Notes under the pieces: generated by a model
The model's input: only the letters and a program-made list of their open reading frames with translations
What the model was told of the DNA's origin: nothing
Databases searched by the model: none
From: an uncultured Collinsella sp.
GTDB lineage: Bacteria > Actinomycetota > Coriobacteriia > Coriobacteriales > Coriobacteriaceae
Direction: 5' to 3'
Assembly (NCBI GenBank): GCA_900540845.1
Contig: UQHS01000005.1
Coordinates: 42,511-106,510 of the forward strand
Length of the DNA: 64,000 nt
Shown here: positions 25,473 to 35,099 of the stretch, piece after piece
How positions within the stretch are numbered: the stretch's first letter is position 1
Layout of the letters: each line of letters starts with the position of its first letter
Position numbers and translations under genes: made by a program

Positions 25473-26549
25473 ATGAGTCTGATCGACGAGCTTGAGGAGC
25501 TCGAACAGCGCGCTCGCGAGATGATTGAGAGCGCCGAGACGGCCGAGAAACTCGAGGCCGCCCGCGTGGCGCTCATGGGACGCAAGGGCGAGATCACGGG
25601 CCTCATGCGCATGATGGGCAAGATCGAGCCGGGGGAGCGCCCGGTGCTCGGCAAGCGCGCCAACGAGATGCGCCGCATGGCCGAGACCCTGCTCGATGGC
25701 CGCATGAAGGAGCTCAAGCGCGCCGCCGTGCGCGAGCTCATGGCGACCGAGGCCGTGGACATCACCCTGCCCGGCGCCCGCCCGCAGATTGGCCACGCCC
25801 ATCTCATCAACCAGATCATCGAGGAGATCGAGGACGTGTTCTGCGGTATCGGCTACACCGTCGAGGCCGGCCCGCAGGTCGAATCGAGCTGGTACAACTT
25901 CACTGCGCTCAATGCGCCGCTCGACCACCCGAGCCGTTCCGCCCGCGATACCTTCTACGTGCGCGACAACGCCCCGGGCACCGCTGCGCACCCCGAGGAG
26001 CACGCGCACGGCGAGTCCGACGTGCTGCTGCGCACGCAGACTTCGGGCGTGCAGATCCACACCATGGAGACCCAGGAACCGCCCATCTACATGATCGCTC
26101 CCGGTCGCGTGTATCGCCCCGACACGGCCGACGCCTGCCACCTGCCCCAGTTCCACCAGATCGAGGGCCTCGTCGTGGACCGCGGCATCACCTTTGGCGA
26201 CCTCAAGGGCACGCTCGACTACTTCGTCAAGTGCATGTTCGGCGAGGACCGCGCCACGCGCTACCGTCCGCACTTCTTCCCCTTCACGGAGCCTTCCTGC
26301 GAGGTCGACGTGAGCTGCGGCGTGTGCGGCGGCGAGGGCTGCCCCTTCTGCAAGCACTCCGGCTGGATCGAGATCCTGGGCTGCGGCATGGTCGACCCCA
26401 ACGTCCTGCGCAACTGCGGCATCGACCCGGACGTGTACTCGGGCTTCGCCTTTGGCGCGGGCGTCGAGCGCATCGCCGCGCTCCGCTACGACCTGCCCGA
26501 CCTGCGCACGCTCGTCACCGGCGACATGCGTTTCCTGAATCAGTTCTAA
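25473..26549 (+). CDS. pheS: Phenylalanyl-tRNA synthetase alpha subunit
   Basis: Catalytic subunit of the heterotetrameric class II enzyme that charges tRNA-Phe. The 358 residues contain an N-terminal coiled coil (residues 1-85), class II motif 1 around GPQVESSWYNFTALNAPLDH, motif 2 region LPQFHQIEGLVVDRGITFGD, and motif 3 GFAFGAGVERIA. FTEPSCEVDVSC marks the Phe pocket. GAGAGG precedes the ATG. It is controlled by the T-box leader in front and followed by pheT after 13 bases. Confidence 0.97.
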   Translation: MSLIDELEELEQRAREMIESAETAEKLEAARVALMGRKGEITGLMRMMGKIEPGERPVLGKRANEMRRMAETLLDGRMKELKRAAVRELMATEAVDITLPGARPQIGHAHLINQIIEEIEDVFCGIGYTVEAGPQVESSWYNFTALNAPLDHPSRSARDTFYVRDNAPGTAAHPEEHAHGESDVLLRTQTSGVQIHTMETQEPPIYMIAPGRVYRPDTADACHLPQFHQIEGLVVDRGITFGDLKGTLDYFVKCMFGEDRATRYRPHFFPFTEPSCEVDVSCGVCGGEGCPFCKHSGWIEILGCGMVDPNVLRNCGIDPDVYSGFAFGAGVERIAALRYDLPDLRTLVTGDMRFLNQF

Positions 26550-26562
26550 GAAGAGGTTTGAG

Positions 26563-29037
26563 ATGAAAGTTTCTTACGACTGGCTTTCTGAGATGATCGA
26601 GTTGCCGGCGGACCCTTCCGAGCTCGCTCGCGAGTTCATCCGCACCGGCACCGAGGTTGAGTCCATCGACACGGTGGGCGAGGCGTTTGACAACATCGTC
26701 ACGGGCAAGATCGTCTCCAAGGAGGCGCACCCCGATTCCGATCACCTGTGGGTCACCCTGGTCGATGTGGGCGAGGCCAACGTCGACGCCGACGGCAACC
26801 CCCAGCCGCTGCAGATTGTGTGCGGTGCTCAGAACTTCAACGAGGGCGACCACATCGTGACCGCCATGATCGGCGCCGAGCTGCCGGGCGACATTAAGAT
26901 CAAGAAGGGCAAGCTGCGCGGCGTCGTGTCGTGCGGCATGAACTGCTCCGCGCGTGAGCTCGGGCTCTCCAGCGACCATTCCGGCATCTGGATTTTGCCT
27001 GAGGACGCTCCGGTGGGTATGCCGCTCTCCCAGTATCTCGGCAGCTCCGACACGGTACTCGACTGCGAGATCACGCCCAACCGCCCCGACTGCCTGTCGA
27101 TGATTGGCATCGCCCGCGAGGTCGGTGCCATCTACGACCGCGATTTCCATGTGGAGCTTCCGCAGGTCAAGGCCGAGGTGGGCGTTCCTTCCGCGGACAC
27201 GGTCTCGGTGGAGCTCATCGACGAGGGCCTGTGCGACCGCTACGTGGCGCGCGTGGTGCGCAACGTGAAGGTCGGCCCCTCGCCCGACTGGCTCGTCCAG
27301 CGCCTGAACGCGGCGGGCGTGCGCACGCACAACAACGTGGTCGACATCACCAACTATGTGATGATGCTCACCGGCCAGCCTCTGCACGCCTTCGACCTGT
27401 CGGCTTTTGTGGAGCGCGACGGCAAGCGAACCGTGGCCGTTCGCGCCGCGCTCGAGGGCGAGCAGTTCCGCACGCTCGATGACGTCGAGCGCACGCTTTC
27501 CGCTGGTATGGGTCTTATCGCCACCGGCGAGGCCGGCGCTGCCCCGGTTGCCCTCGCGGGCGTCATGGGCGGCATGGACTCCGAGGTCACCGACGCGACC
27601 GTCGACGTGCTCGTGGAGAGCGCCTGCTTCAACGCGGGCCGCACGTCGCACACGAGCCGCGACCTTTCGCTCATCTCCGACGCGTCCATCCGCTTTGAGC
27701 GCCAGGTCGACGAGACCGGTTGCGTCGACGTCGCGAATCTCACCTGCGCCCTCATCGAGGAGCTCGCCGGCGGCGAGGTTGCCCCTGGCTGCGTCGACGT
27801 GTATCCGTCTCCGCGCGAGGTCGCGCCGGTGCAGCTGAGGCTTGCACGCGTGCACGCCATGTGCGGCGCCCCCATCGAGCCCGATTTCATCGAGCGCGCG
27901 CTCATCCGCCTGGGCTGCAGCGTCACCGCTTCCGGCGAGGGCGAGAACCTGGTCTATACCGTTGTGCCCCCGACCTTCCGCCCCGACCTTCCGCGTGAGA
28001 TCGACCTTATCGAGGAGGTTCTGCGCCTGTGGGGTATGGGTCGTGTCGAGGCAACCATTCCGGCGGCGAAGAACCACATCGGCGGTCTCACGCGCGAGCA
28101 GCGGCTTACCCGCAAGGTCGGGCAGATCCTGCGTTCGTGCGGCCTCAACGAGACGATGAACTTCTCGTTTGCCGCTCCCGGCGACCTCGAGCGCATCGGC
28201 ATGACGAGCGAGGGCCGCGGCTGCCCGGTCGAGCTCATGAACCCGCTGGTCGCCGAGCAGACGGAGATGCGCCGCTCGCTCATTCCCGGCCTTCTGCAGT
28301 CCGTTGAGTTCAACATCAAGCACAGCACCGCAAACGTACAGCTCTACGAGATTGGCACCCTGTTCTTTGGCCGTGAAAACGCCAGCGCGCCCAAGGAGCG
28401 CGAGGCGGTCGCCGGCGTCCTGTCCGGCTCGATGGGCGATGTGACCTGGAATTACAAGCCCATGCCGCTGCGCTTCTTCGACGGCAAGGGCGTTGTTGAG
28501 GAGCTGCTCGACCAGCTGCGCATCCCTAGGGTCCGCTTCCGCGCCGCTGAGGGTGAGGACTACGCGTTCCTGCAGCCCGGCCGCTGCGCCGAGGTGCTTT
28601 CGGGCGGCACCGTGCTTGGTTGGGTTGGCGAGATTCACCCCGACGCCCGTGACGTGTACGGCATCGACATCCCTGTCGTCGCATTCGAATTGAACCTCGA
28701 GGCCCTGCTCAAGAGCGCGGGCGCCCAGGAGGCCTACCGCGAGTTCTCGCAGTTCCCGAGTGTTGAGCACGACCTCGCGATCGTGGTTGACGACTCCGTC
28801 ACCTGCGAGGACCTCGAGCGTCGCCTGCGCTCCGCCGGCGGCAAGCTTCTCGTGGGCGTCCGCCTGTTTGACGTCTACCGCGACCCGGTGCGCGTGGGCG
28901 CGGGCAAGAAGTCCATGGCATTTGCGCTCACCTACCGCGCCGACGACCACACGCTCACGAGCGAGGAGGTCGAGCGCGCCCACTCCAAGCTGGTGACCAA
29001 GGTGTGCAAGGCCACCGGCGGCGAGGTCCGGTCTTAA
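26563..29037 (+). CDS. pheT: Phenylalanyl-tRNA synthetase beta subunit
   Basis: Non-catalytic partner of PheS that edits misacylated tRNA and binds tRNA. The 824 residues show the expected order: the MKVSYDWLSEMIELP N terminus, an EMAP-like tRNA-binding domain at ~40-155 (IVCGAQNFNEGD), the B3/B4 editing region, a B5 domain near 400-470, the catalytic-like core, and the C-terminal ferredoxin-like anticodon domain starting around FPSVEHDLAIVVDD. Full length for the bacterial family. Confidence 0.97.
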   Translation: MKVSYDWLSEMIELPADPSELAREFIRTGTEVESIDTVGEAFDNIVTGKIVSKEAHPDSDHLWVTLVDVGEANVDADGNPQPLQIVCGAQNFNEGDHIVTAMIGAELPGDIKIKKGKLRGVVSCGMNCSARELGLSSDHSGIWILPEDAPVGMPLSQYLGSSDTVLDCEITPNRPDCLSMIGIAREVGAIYDRDFHVELPQVKAEVGVPSADTVSVELIDEGLCDRYVARVVRNVKVGPSPDWLVQRLNAAGVRTHNNVVDITNYVMMLTGQPLHAFDLSAFVERDGKRTVAVRAALEGEQFRTLDDVERTLSAGMGLIATGEAGAAPVALAGVMGGMDSEVTDATVDVLVESACFNAGRTSHTSRDLSLISDASIRFERQVDETGCVDVANLTCALIEELAGGEVAPGCVDVYPSPREVAPVQLRLARVHAMCGAPIEPDFIERALIRLGCSVTASGEGENLVYTVVPPTFRPDLPREIDLIEEVLRLWGMGRVEATIPAAKNHIGGLTREQRLTRKVGQILRSCGLNETMNFSFAAPGDLERIGMTSEGRGCPVELMNPLVAEQTEMRRSLIPGLLQSVEFNIKHSTANVQLYEIGTLFFGRENASAPKEREAVAGVLSGSMGDVTWNYKPMPLRFFDGKGVVEELLDQLRIPRVRFRAAEGEDYAFLQPGRCAEVLSGGTVLGWVGEIHPDARDVYGIDIPVVAFELNLEALLKSAGAQEAYREFSQFPSVEHDLAIVVDDSVTCEDLERRLRSAGGKLLVGVRLFDVYRDPVRVGAGKKSMAFALTYRADDHTLTSEEVERAHSKLVTKVCKATGGEVRS

Positions 29038-29286
29038 GCCAACACGCCCCCGGCACCCCTTCTCGTCCTTTGATCGTACGTGCCCGCACGTAGGGCATGT
29101 ACCTTTTCATTCAGGGCGATTCGGGGCACTCGGGGGCGTTGCATTCCGTTGGGGCGTCCCCTCTCCAGCGGACCCGGTGGCTTGTGCGCTCTCGTGCATC
29201 GTGCCTCCCCGCTCGCTTGGATTTGGGATGCCCATGGCGGGTTTTGAAGATGGATCGGTTTGGGGATCCGAGGGAAAAGGTGGGGT

Positions 29287-30366
29287 ATGCCCAGCTGGAA
29301 CATTCACATCGCTCATGCCGAGGGGCTGCTTGCAGACGGCGGCCCTGTGGCGGACATCGTGTGCGACCGTAACGCGTTCCTGTTTGGCAACCTCATTCCC
29401 GACGTGTACGTGGGTTACATGGTGCCCTGCGTGGTGCACCCCATCCCGTACCGTGTGACGCATTTCGCCGCGCCCGAGCACATCCCCAAGCCGCGCGAAG
29501 GGGAGTTTTGGGATACGTACGTGGCGCCCATGGTGCGTGAGCTGGGAATATCGTTCAACAGCGATGCGGTTGTCGGCCGGGTTCGCCCTGCTGCTGAGCA
29601 GCAGTCTCCTGCTGTCGAGCAACATGTCTCCGCCGCTGGTCAGGACCGACCTGTGGCTGAGGGCGGCGTTGTCGCGCAGGCCTCGGCCGCCATTGCTGCA
29701 CTGGCCTCGGCCGCCGCTGGCAGTTCCGTGTTCGGTCAGGTGGGTTCCCTCAAGCGCGAAGTCGCACATGTCTCCCCAGCTCATACGCCTACGTACGAGC
29801 TTGAATTTCCGCCTGAGCAGTCCGCCCAATTCCAGATCGAGGCGTTTGAGGCAGCCCGACCCGCTAGCACGCATGAGACCGCTCGTCCCGACAGCGCGTG
29901 CGTGGCGGTCCGCCCCGCCAGTGCGCTTGATGCGGCCTGCCCCGCCGGTGCGCCGGCCGATGAACGCCGCGCCCTGTTCGACTTGGTGCTGGGATCATGG
30001 GTGCACCTGCTGGCAGACACCATCTGGAACCAGCGCGTGAACGACTACCTTGACGAGCTCGGTGAGGTGCCGAGCAAGGATTTCCGCATCAAAAAGCAGG
30101 GGGATTTCGATCAGTTTGGCAAGTCGCTCCCGCTCGATGCGTTTCCGGTGCCAAACCCGCAGCTCATCAATACGGCGGCGCGGTTTCCGCAGTATGCAAT
30201 TGACGAGCGTTCGGTGTACTTCTCCTGCGCCATCGCCCATGAGATCGTGCGCACGAATAGCCTGACCGCCCCGCCAGCCTACCGCCTGCTCACCCAGGAT
30301 TTCTTCACCGCGACGTTTGGCGAGGTGCAGCGCTCCGCCGCGTGGCTCATGCACGAGCGCCTGTAG
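29287..30366 (+). CDS. Zinc-dependent phospholipase C-like protein
   Basis: A 359-residue protein whose N terminus (MPSWNIHIAHAEGLL) and FLFGNLIPDVYVGY block, plus a distal LVLGSWVHLLADTIWNQRV, resemble the all-helical zinc-dependent phospholipase C/nuclease fold, which uses His and Asp ligands in such positions. No signal peptide is present, so a secreted lipase role is doubtful. The middle (~residues 95-230) is a Pro/Ala/Ser-rich low-complexity insert with several degenerate RPAS-type repeats. ATG 29287 follows AAGGTGGGG. The 249 bases before it show no clear element. Confidence 0.6.
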   Translation: MPSWNIHIAHAEGLLADGGPVADIVCDRNAFLFGNLIPDVYVGYMVPCVVHPIPYRVTHFAAPEHIPKPREGEFWDTYVAPMVRELGISFNSDAVVGRVRPAAEQQSPAVEQHVSAAGQDRPVAEGGVVAQASAAIAALASAAAGSSVFGQVGSLKREVAHVSPAHTPTYELEFPPEQSAQFQIEAFEAARPASTHETARPDSACVAVRPASALDAACPAGAPADERRALFDLVLGSWVHLLADTIWNQRVNDYLDELGEVPSKDFRIKKQGDFDQFGKSLPLDAFPVPNPQLINTAARFPQYAIDERSVYFSCAIAHEIVRTNSLTAPPAYRLLTQDFFTATFGEVQRSAAWLMHERL

Positions 30367-30511
30367 GGGGCGCGATTCCTGCGGCGTGGGCTTTCCGCTC
30401 TCCGCGCGAACCGACGTCGGCCGCGCCCTACCCCCCCTCAGTCTCTCTTGTTGCGCCTGCGCCCGCGGCGAACAAAATCGCGCTGACGGTTGGCCAACGT
30501 ACTCATAATAA

Positions 30512-30545
30512 GGGGCGCCCGCTGGATCATTCCAGCGGGCGCCCC
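30512..30545 (-). terminator. pyk terminator
   Basis: A perfect 15-bp stem, GGGGCGCCCGCTGGA (30512-30526) with its complement at 30531-30545 and a TCAT loop. On the minus strand it is followed by a T-rich TTATTATG run, 51 bases after the pyk stop. Confidence 0.85.
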
Positions 30546-30595
30546 AAAATACAGGCAGCTATCGAAGCAAGTGTGATCGCTGCGAACTGCGTGCC

Positions 30596-32065
30596 TTAGC
30601 GAACCTGAGCGACGTAGGCGAGGTTGGTGGAGGAAACCTTGCCCTCGAGTTCGACGGAGAGGCGAGCATCGCCGGCGGTGGCAACGGTGAGGTCGCCCTT
30701 CTCGACAAAGCCGAGCTCCTTGGCGGTCTCGACAGCCTTGACGATGGTACCGTTGACGGTGCCCTGGGTGATCTCGGCCTGGCGCGGGATGACGCCCCAG
30801 TACATGATCATCTGCTGAACGGCCCAGTCGTGGCGAGAAAACGCGCAGATGGGCATGTTCGGACGGAAGTGAGAGATCAGGCGGGCAGTGCGACCGGTGG
30901 TGGTGGGCACGGTGATGCACTTGGCGCCCACAGCGGTTGCCATCTGAACGGCGGACATACCCACGACGTTGTTGACGATGCGGGTGCCGCTGGCGCCCTC
31001 GGGCATGGTGAGCTCAGCGTGAGCAGCCATGTGCTTCTCGGTCTCGATAGCGATGCTGGCCTGCATCTTGACGGCCTCGACCGGGTACTGGCCGGCAGCG
31101 GTCTCACCGGAGAGCATCACGGCGTCGGTGCCATCGAGGATGGCGTTGGCGACGTCGGTGACCTCGGCGCGCGTCGGGCGCGGGTTGTGCTGCATGGAGT
31201 CGAGCATCTGCGTAGCGGTGATGACGGGCTTGTAGGCCGCGTTGCACTTGCGGATGATCTCCTTCTGGATGTGCGGCACGAGCTCGGCTGGGATCTCGAT
31301 GCCGAGGTCGCCACGGGCGACCATGATGCCGTCGGACGCCTCGAGGATCTCGTCGAACTTCTCAACTGCCAGGCCGCACTCGATCTTGGGGAAGATGGTG
31401 ACGTGCTCGCCGCCGTTCTCGCGGCAGAGCTGGCGAATGTCCTCGACGGCCTTGCCGTTGCGGATGAAGGAAGCGGCGATGTAGTCGATGTTCTGGGTCA
31501 GGCCAAACAGGATGTCCTGACGGTCGCGCTCGGTGACGGCGGGCAGGGAGATGTCGACGTTGGGGATGTTGACGCCCTTGCGCTCGCCGATCAGGCCGTT
31601 GTTGAGGACGACGCAGTGCATATCCTGGCCGTCGATGGACTCAACCTCGAGGCCAACCAGGCCGTCGTCGATCAGGATGATGGAGCCCTTCTCGGCCTCG
31701 GAGGGAAGCTCGAGGTAGTCCAAGGAGATATGGGAGGAGTTGCCCAGCCAGTCCTCGGACGTGGGCTGCGCGGTGACGATGATCTTGTCGCCAGCGTGGA
31801 CTTCGACCTTGGCGTGGCCCTCGAGCAGGCCGGTGCGGACCTCGGGGCCCTTGGTGTCGAGCAGAATACCGACGGGCTTGCCGACCTTGGCGGCGCAGCG
31901 ACGCACACGCTCGATACGGGCCTGGTGCTCCTCATAGGAGCCATGGGAGAAGTTGAAACGAGCAACGTTCATGCCCGCCTTGAGCATTTCGCAGATCGTC
32001 TCATCGTTGTCACAGGCAGGACCCATGGTGCAAACGATTTTGGTGCGCTTAAGTTTCTGCTGCAT
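30596..32065 (-). CDS. pyk: Pyruvate kinase
   Basis: Final glycolytic enzyme, transferring phosphate from PEP to ADP. The 489 residues contain the N-terminal RTKIVCTMGPACD, the NFSHGSYEEH block, LLDTKGPEVRTG, the active-site signature FPKIECGLAVEKFDEILEAS, MVARGDLGIEIP, and CNAAYKPVITATQMLDSM with NPRPTRAEVTDVANAI. The C-terminal regulatory domain is present. GGAGG precedes ATG 32065. It is monocistronic, with its own terminator and a palindromic operator upstream. Confidence 0.97.
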   Translation of the reverse strand: MQQKLKRTKIVCTMGPACDNDETICEMLKAGMNVARFNFSHGSYEEHQARIERVRRCAAKVGKPVGILLDTKGPEVRTGLLEGHAKVEVHAGDKIIVTAQPTSEDWLGNSSHISLDYLELPSEAEKGSIILIDDGLVGLEVESIDGQDMHCVVLNNGLIGERKGVNIPNVDISLPAVTERDRQDILFGLTQNIDYIAASFIRNGKAVEDIRQLCRENGGEHVTIFPKIECGLAVEKFDEILEASDGIMVARGDLGIEIPAELVPHIQKEIIRKCNAAYKPVITATQMLDSMQHNPRPTRAEVTDVANAILDGTDAVMLSGETAAGQYPVEAVKMQASIAIETEKHMAAHAELTMPEGASGTRIVNNVVGMSAVQMATAVGAKCITVPTTTGRTARLISHFRPNMPICAFSRHDWAVQQMIMYWGVIPRQAEITQGTVNGTIVKAVETAKELGFVEKGDLTVATAGDARLSVELEGKVSSTNLAYVAQVR

Positions 32066-32124
32066 TCAGACCTCCATCTGATGTCATTAACAAGCGTCGA
32101 GGGTGAACAGATATTCATGGAGAC

Positions 32125-32177
32125 ATTATAGGAAACAAAGTGCCGCCCATCGCTGTGAATCGACCGTATGTCGATTC
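32125..32177 (-). promoter_or_regulatory. Promoter and palindromic operator of pyk
   Basis: On the minus strand a TATAAT -10 box (32125-32130) lacks a recognisable -35. Just upstream lies the 21-bp palindrome GAATCGAC-CGTAT-GTCGATTC (32157-32177), and another GAATCGA half-site follows near 32205. A weak -35 with a palindrome centred about 40 bases above the -10 suggests activator-dependent control. The 333-base gap also holds TATAAT (32322-32327) for the divergent Ca2+-ATPase gene, with TTGACA only at a 24-bp distance. Confidence 0.5.
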
Positions 32178-32398
32178 ATTCCACATTGCCCTTGCATTGG
32201 CTGAATCGATTAGTATGCGGGATGTGGACATTGGGGACCGCAGCCAGTTTTATCTGCAATTTGAGTCCGCCGTTGGGTACCATATCGACCATTGACAAGC
32301 CCTTGCCCAGGTTCCGGGAATTATAATCGGGTGTCAGACTGTTGGATTGGGGCGCAGTGCGCCTGTGTCCCGCTTGGCATACTCCGGGAGGGGTTAGA

Positions 32399-35077
32399 TT
32401 GAAAGAGTACTTGGCTTCGGCTGAGGAGGTTCTCGAGGAGCAGTCCACGAGCACCGCTCAGGGTCTTTCAGCCGCCGAGGCGCAGTCGCGCCTGGCGAGC
32501 GTGGGCCCGAACAAATTGGATGAAGAAGAGAAGACGCCCATGTGGAAGCGCTTCTTCGAGCAGATGGCCGACCCGATGGTCATCATGCTGCTCGTCGCGG
32601 CTGCGATCTCCGTCATCACGGGCTTCATTCAGGGCGAGCCCGAGTGGGCCGACGCCGCCATCATCCTGTCTGTCGTTATCTTGAACTCCGTTCTCGGCGT
32701 GGTCCAGGAGGCCAAGTCCGAGCAGGCTCTCGAGGCCCTGCAGGAGATGTCCGCCGCGCAGTCCAAGGTGATCCGCGACGGCAAGCTGATCCACATGGCT
32801 AGCTCCGAGCTCGTTCCCGGCGACGTCGTGCTGCTCGAGGCGGGCGACTCCGTCCCCGCAGACTGCCGCGTGCTCGAGAGCGCTTCCATGAAGATCGAGG
32901 AGGCCGCCCTTACCGGCGAGTCCGTCCCGGTCGAGAAGCACGCTAACGCCATCGAGCTCGGCGAGGGCATGGACGATGTGCCGCTCGGCGATCGCAAGAA
33001 CATGTGCTACATGGGCTCCACCGTCGTGTACGGTCGCGGCCGCGCCGTCGTGGTGGGCACCGGGATGAACACCGAGATGGGCAAGATCGCCACGGCCCTC
33101 ACCCAGGCCAAGAAGGAGCTCACCCCGCTTCAGATGAAGCTCAACGAGCTTTCCGGCATCCTCACCAAGCTCGTGCTCGCCATCTGCGTCATCATCTTTG
33201 CCGTGGACATCGTCCGTCACTTCGGTGAACTCGGTTCCAACCCGTCCATGATGCTCGACACCTTCATGGTCGCCGTGTCCCTGGCTGTCGCTGCCATCCC
33301 CGAGGGCCTCGTGGCCGTCGTCACCATCGTCCTGTCCATGGGCGTCACCAAGATGTCCAAGCGTCAGGCCATCATCCGCAAGATGACCGCCGTCGAGACC
33401 CTCGGCTGCACCCAGATCATCTGCTCCGACAAGACCGGTACCCTCACCCAGAACAAGATGACCGTCGTCAAGCACGAGCTCGCCGCTTCCGAGGAGAAGT
33501 TCCTCGCCGGCATGGCCCTGTGCTCCGACGCCAAGTGGGACGAGGACAAGGGCGAGGCCGTGGGCGAGCCCACCGAGTGCGCGCTTGTGAACGACGCCGC
33601 CAAGGCTGGCATGAAGGGTCTCGATGTCGAGCACCCGCGCGTGGGCGAGGCCCCGTTCGACTCCGGCCGCAAGATGATGTCCGTCGTGGTCGAGGAGGCC
33701 GACGGCACCTTCGAGCAGTACACCAAGGGCGGCCCCGACGTGGTCCTGTCCCGCTGCACCCACGTGTACGACAACGGCGAGATCATCCCCATGACCGATG
33801 AGCGCCGCGAGCAGATTCTCGCCGCCAACAAGGCCATGGCCGACCAGGCGCTGCGCGTCCTGGCCCTTTCCAGCCGCACCTACACCGAGAAGCCTTCCGA
33901 TTTCAGCCCTGAGGCGCTCGAGCACGACCTTGTGTTCTGCGGCCTCTCCGGCATGATCGACCCGGTTCGCCCCGAGGTCACCGCGGCCATCGTTGAGGCC
34001 AAGGAGGCCGGCATCCGCCCGGTCATGATTACCGGCGACCACATCGACACCGCTGTGGCCATCGCTCGCGACCTCGGCATTGTCGAGGACGCTTCCCAGG
34101 CCATCACCGGCGCCGAGCTCGATAAGATCTCCGACGAGGACTTCAAGACCCGCGTCACCGAGATTTCCGTCTACGCCCGCGTCCAGCCCGAGCACAAGGC
34201 CCGCATCGTCGACGCCTGGAAGAGCCTCGGCAACATCGTCGCCATGACCGGCGACGGCGTGAACGACGCCCCGTCCATCAAACGCGCCGACATCGGCGTG
34301 GGCATGGGTATCACCGGCACCGACGTCACCAAGAACGTCGCCGACATGGTGCTCGCCGATGACAACTTCGCCACCATCATCAACGCGGTGGAGGAAGGTC
34401 GTCGTATCTATGACAACATCCGTAAGGTCATCCAGTTCCTGCTGTCCGCTAACATCGCCGAGGTCCTCTCGGTGTTCGTGGCGACGCTCATCGGCTTCAC
34501 CATCTTCCAGCCGGTTCAGCTGCTGTGGATCAACCTCATCACCGACTCTCTGCCGGCGCTCGCACTCGGCATGGAGGAGGCCGAGGGCGACGTCATGAAG
34601 CGCAAGCCCCGTAACGCCTCCGACGGCGTTTTCGCCGACGGCATGGGTCTCGACATCGCCTTCCAGGGCGTCATCATCACCGCGCTGGTGCTCGCCTCCT
34701 TCTTCGTGGGCATGTTCCTGCACAACGGCTCCATCAACATGGGCATGCTGCTCGATGGTGTGCCGGACGCCGAAGGCGTGACCATGTCCTTCATCACCCT
34801 GTCCATGGTTGAGATCTTCCACTCCTTCAACATGCGCAGCCGCCGCGCCTCCATCTTCTCCATGAAGACGCAGAACAAGTGGCTGTGGGGCGCCGCCGCC
34901 CTCGCGCTGGTGCTGACGGTCATCCCGGTCGAGGTCGACTTCCTCGCTGAGGTCTTCGGCTTCATGACCCTGGATCCGATGGCGCTGCTCGCCGCTCTGG
35001 GTCTCGCTTTCCTGATCATTCCGATCATGGAGGTCTACAAGGCCGTCATGCGTGGCATCGAGAAGAACAAGGCGTAA
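32399..35077 (+). CDS. Calcium-transporting P-type ATPase (P2A)
   Basis: Membrane pump, most likely exporting Ca2+. The 892 residues have the N-terminal GLSAAEAQSRLASVGPN, the actuator motif ALTGESVPVEKH, transmembrane helix 4 AAIPEGLVAVVTIVLSMG, the phosphorylation site CSDKTGTLTQNKMT, MITGDHIDTA, and hinge MTGDGVNDAPSIK. Ten membrane segments are visible. The PEGL motif and the helix 6 sequence LWINLITDSLPA fit the PMR1/SERCA-like branch. The start is taken as TTG 32399 because GGGAGGGG sits five to ten bases before it; an upstream TTG has no site. Confidence 0.92.
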   Translation: MKEYLASAEEVLEEQSTSTAQGLSAAEAQSRLASVGPNKLDEEEKTPMWKRFFEQMADPMVIMLLVAAAISVITGFIQGEPEWADAAIILSVVILNSVLGVVQEAKSEQALEALQEMSAAQSKVIRDGKLIHMASSELVPGDVVLLEAGDSVPADCRVLESASMKIEEAALTGESVPVEKHANAIELGEGMDDVPLGDRKNMCYMGSTVVYGRGRAVVVGTGMNTEMGKIATALTQAKKELTPLQMKLNELSGILTKLVLAICVIIFAVDIVRHFGELGSNPSMMLDTFMVAVSLAVAAIPEGLVAVVTIVLSMGVTKMSKRQAIIRKMTAVETLGCTQIICSDKTGTLTQNKMTVVKHELAASEEKFLAGMALCSDAKWDEDKGEAVGEPTECALVNDAAKAGMKGLDVEHPRVGEAPFDSGRKMMSVVVEEADGTFEQYTKGGPDVVLSRCTHVYDNGEIIPMTDERREQILAANKAMADQALRVLALSSRTYTEKPSDFSPEALEHDLVFCGLSGMIDPVRPEVTAAIVEAKEAGIRPVMITGDHIDTAVAIARDLGIVEDASQAITGAELDKISDEDFKTRVTEISVYARVQPEHKARIVDAWKSLGNIVAMTGDGVNDAPSIKRADIGVGMGITGTDVTKNVADMVLADDNFATIINAVEEGRRIYDNIRKVIQFLLSANIAEVLSVFVATLIGFTIFQPVQLLWINLITDSLPALALGMEEAEGDVMKRKPRNASDGVFADGMGLDIAFQGVIITALVLASFFVGMFLHNGSINMGMLLDGVPDAEGVTMSFITLSMVEIFHSFNMRSRRASIFSMKTQNKWLWGAAALALVLTVIPVEVDFLAEVFGFMTLDPMALLAALGLAFLIIPIMEVYKAVMRGIEKNKA

Positions 35078-35099
35078 AGGAAAGGACCGAGGCGGAAGC

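Noticed and set aside
24270..26357. 695-residue minus-strand frame across the T-box region
   Set aside because: It reads through the T-box leader, the REP repeats and antisense to pheS; no coding motifs.
26515..28983. 822-residue minus-strand frame opposite pheT
   Set aside because: Shadow of pheT; no domain seen and no ribosome site.
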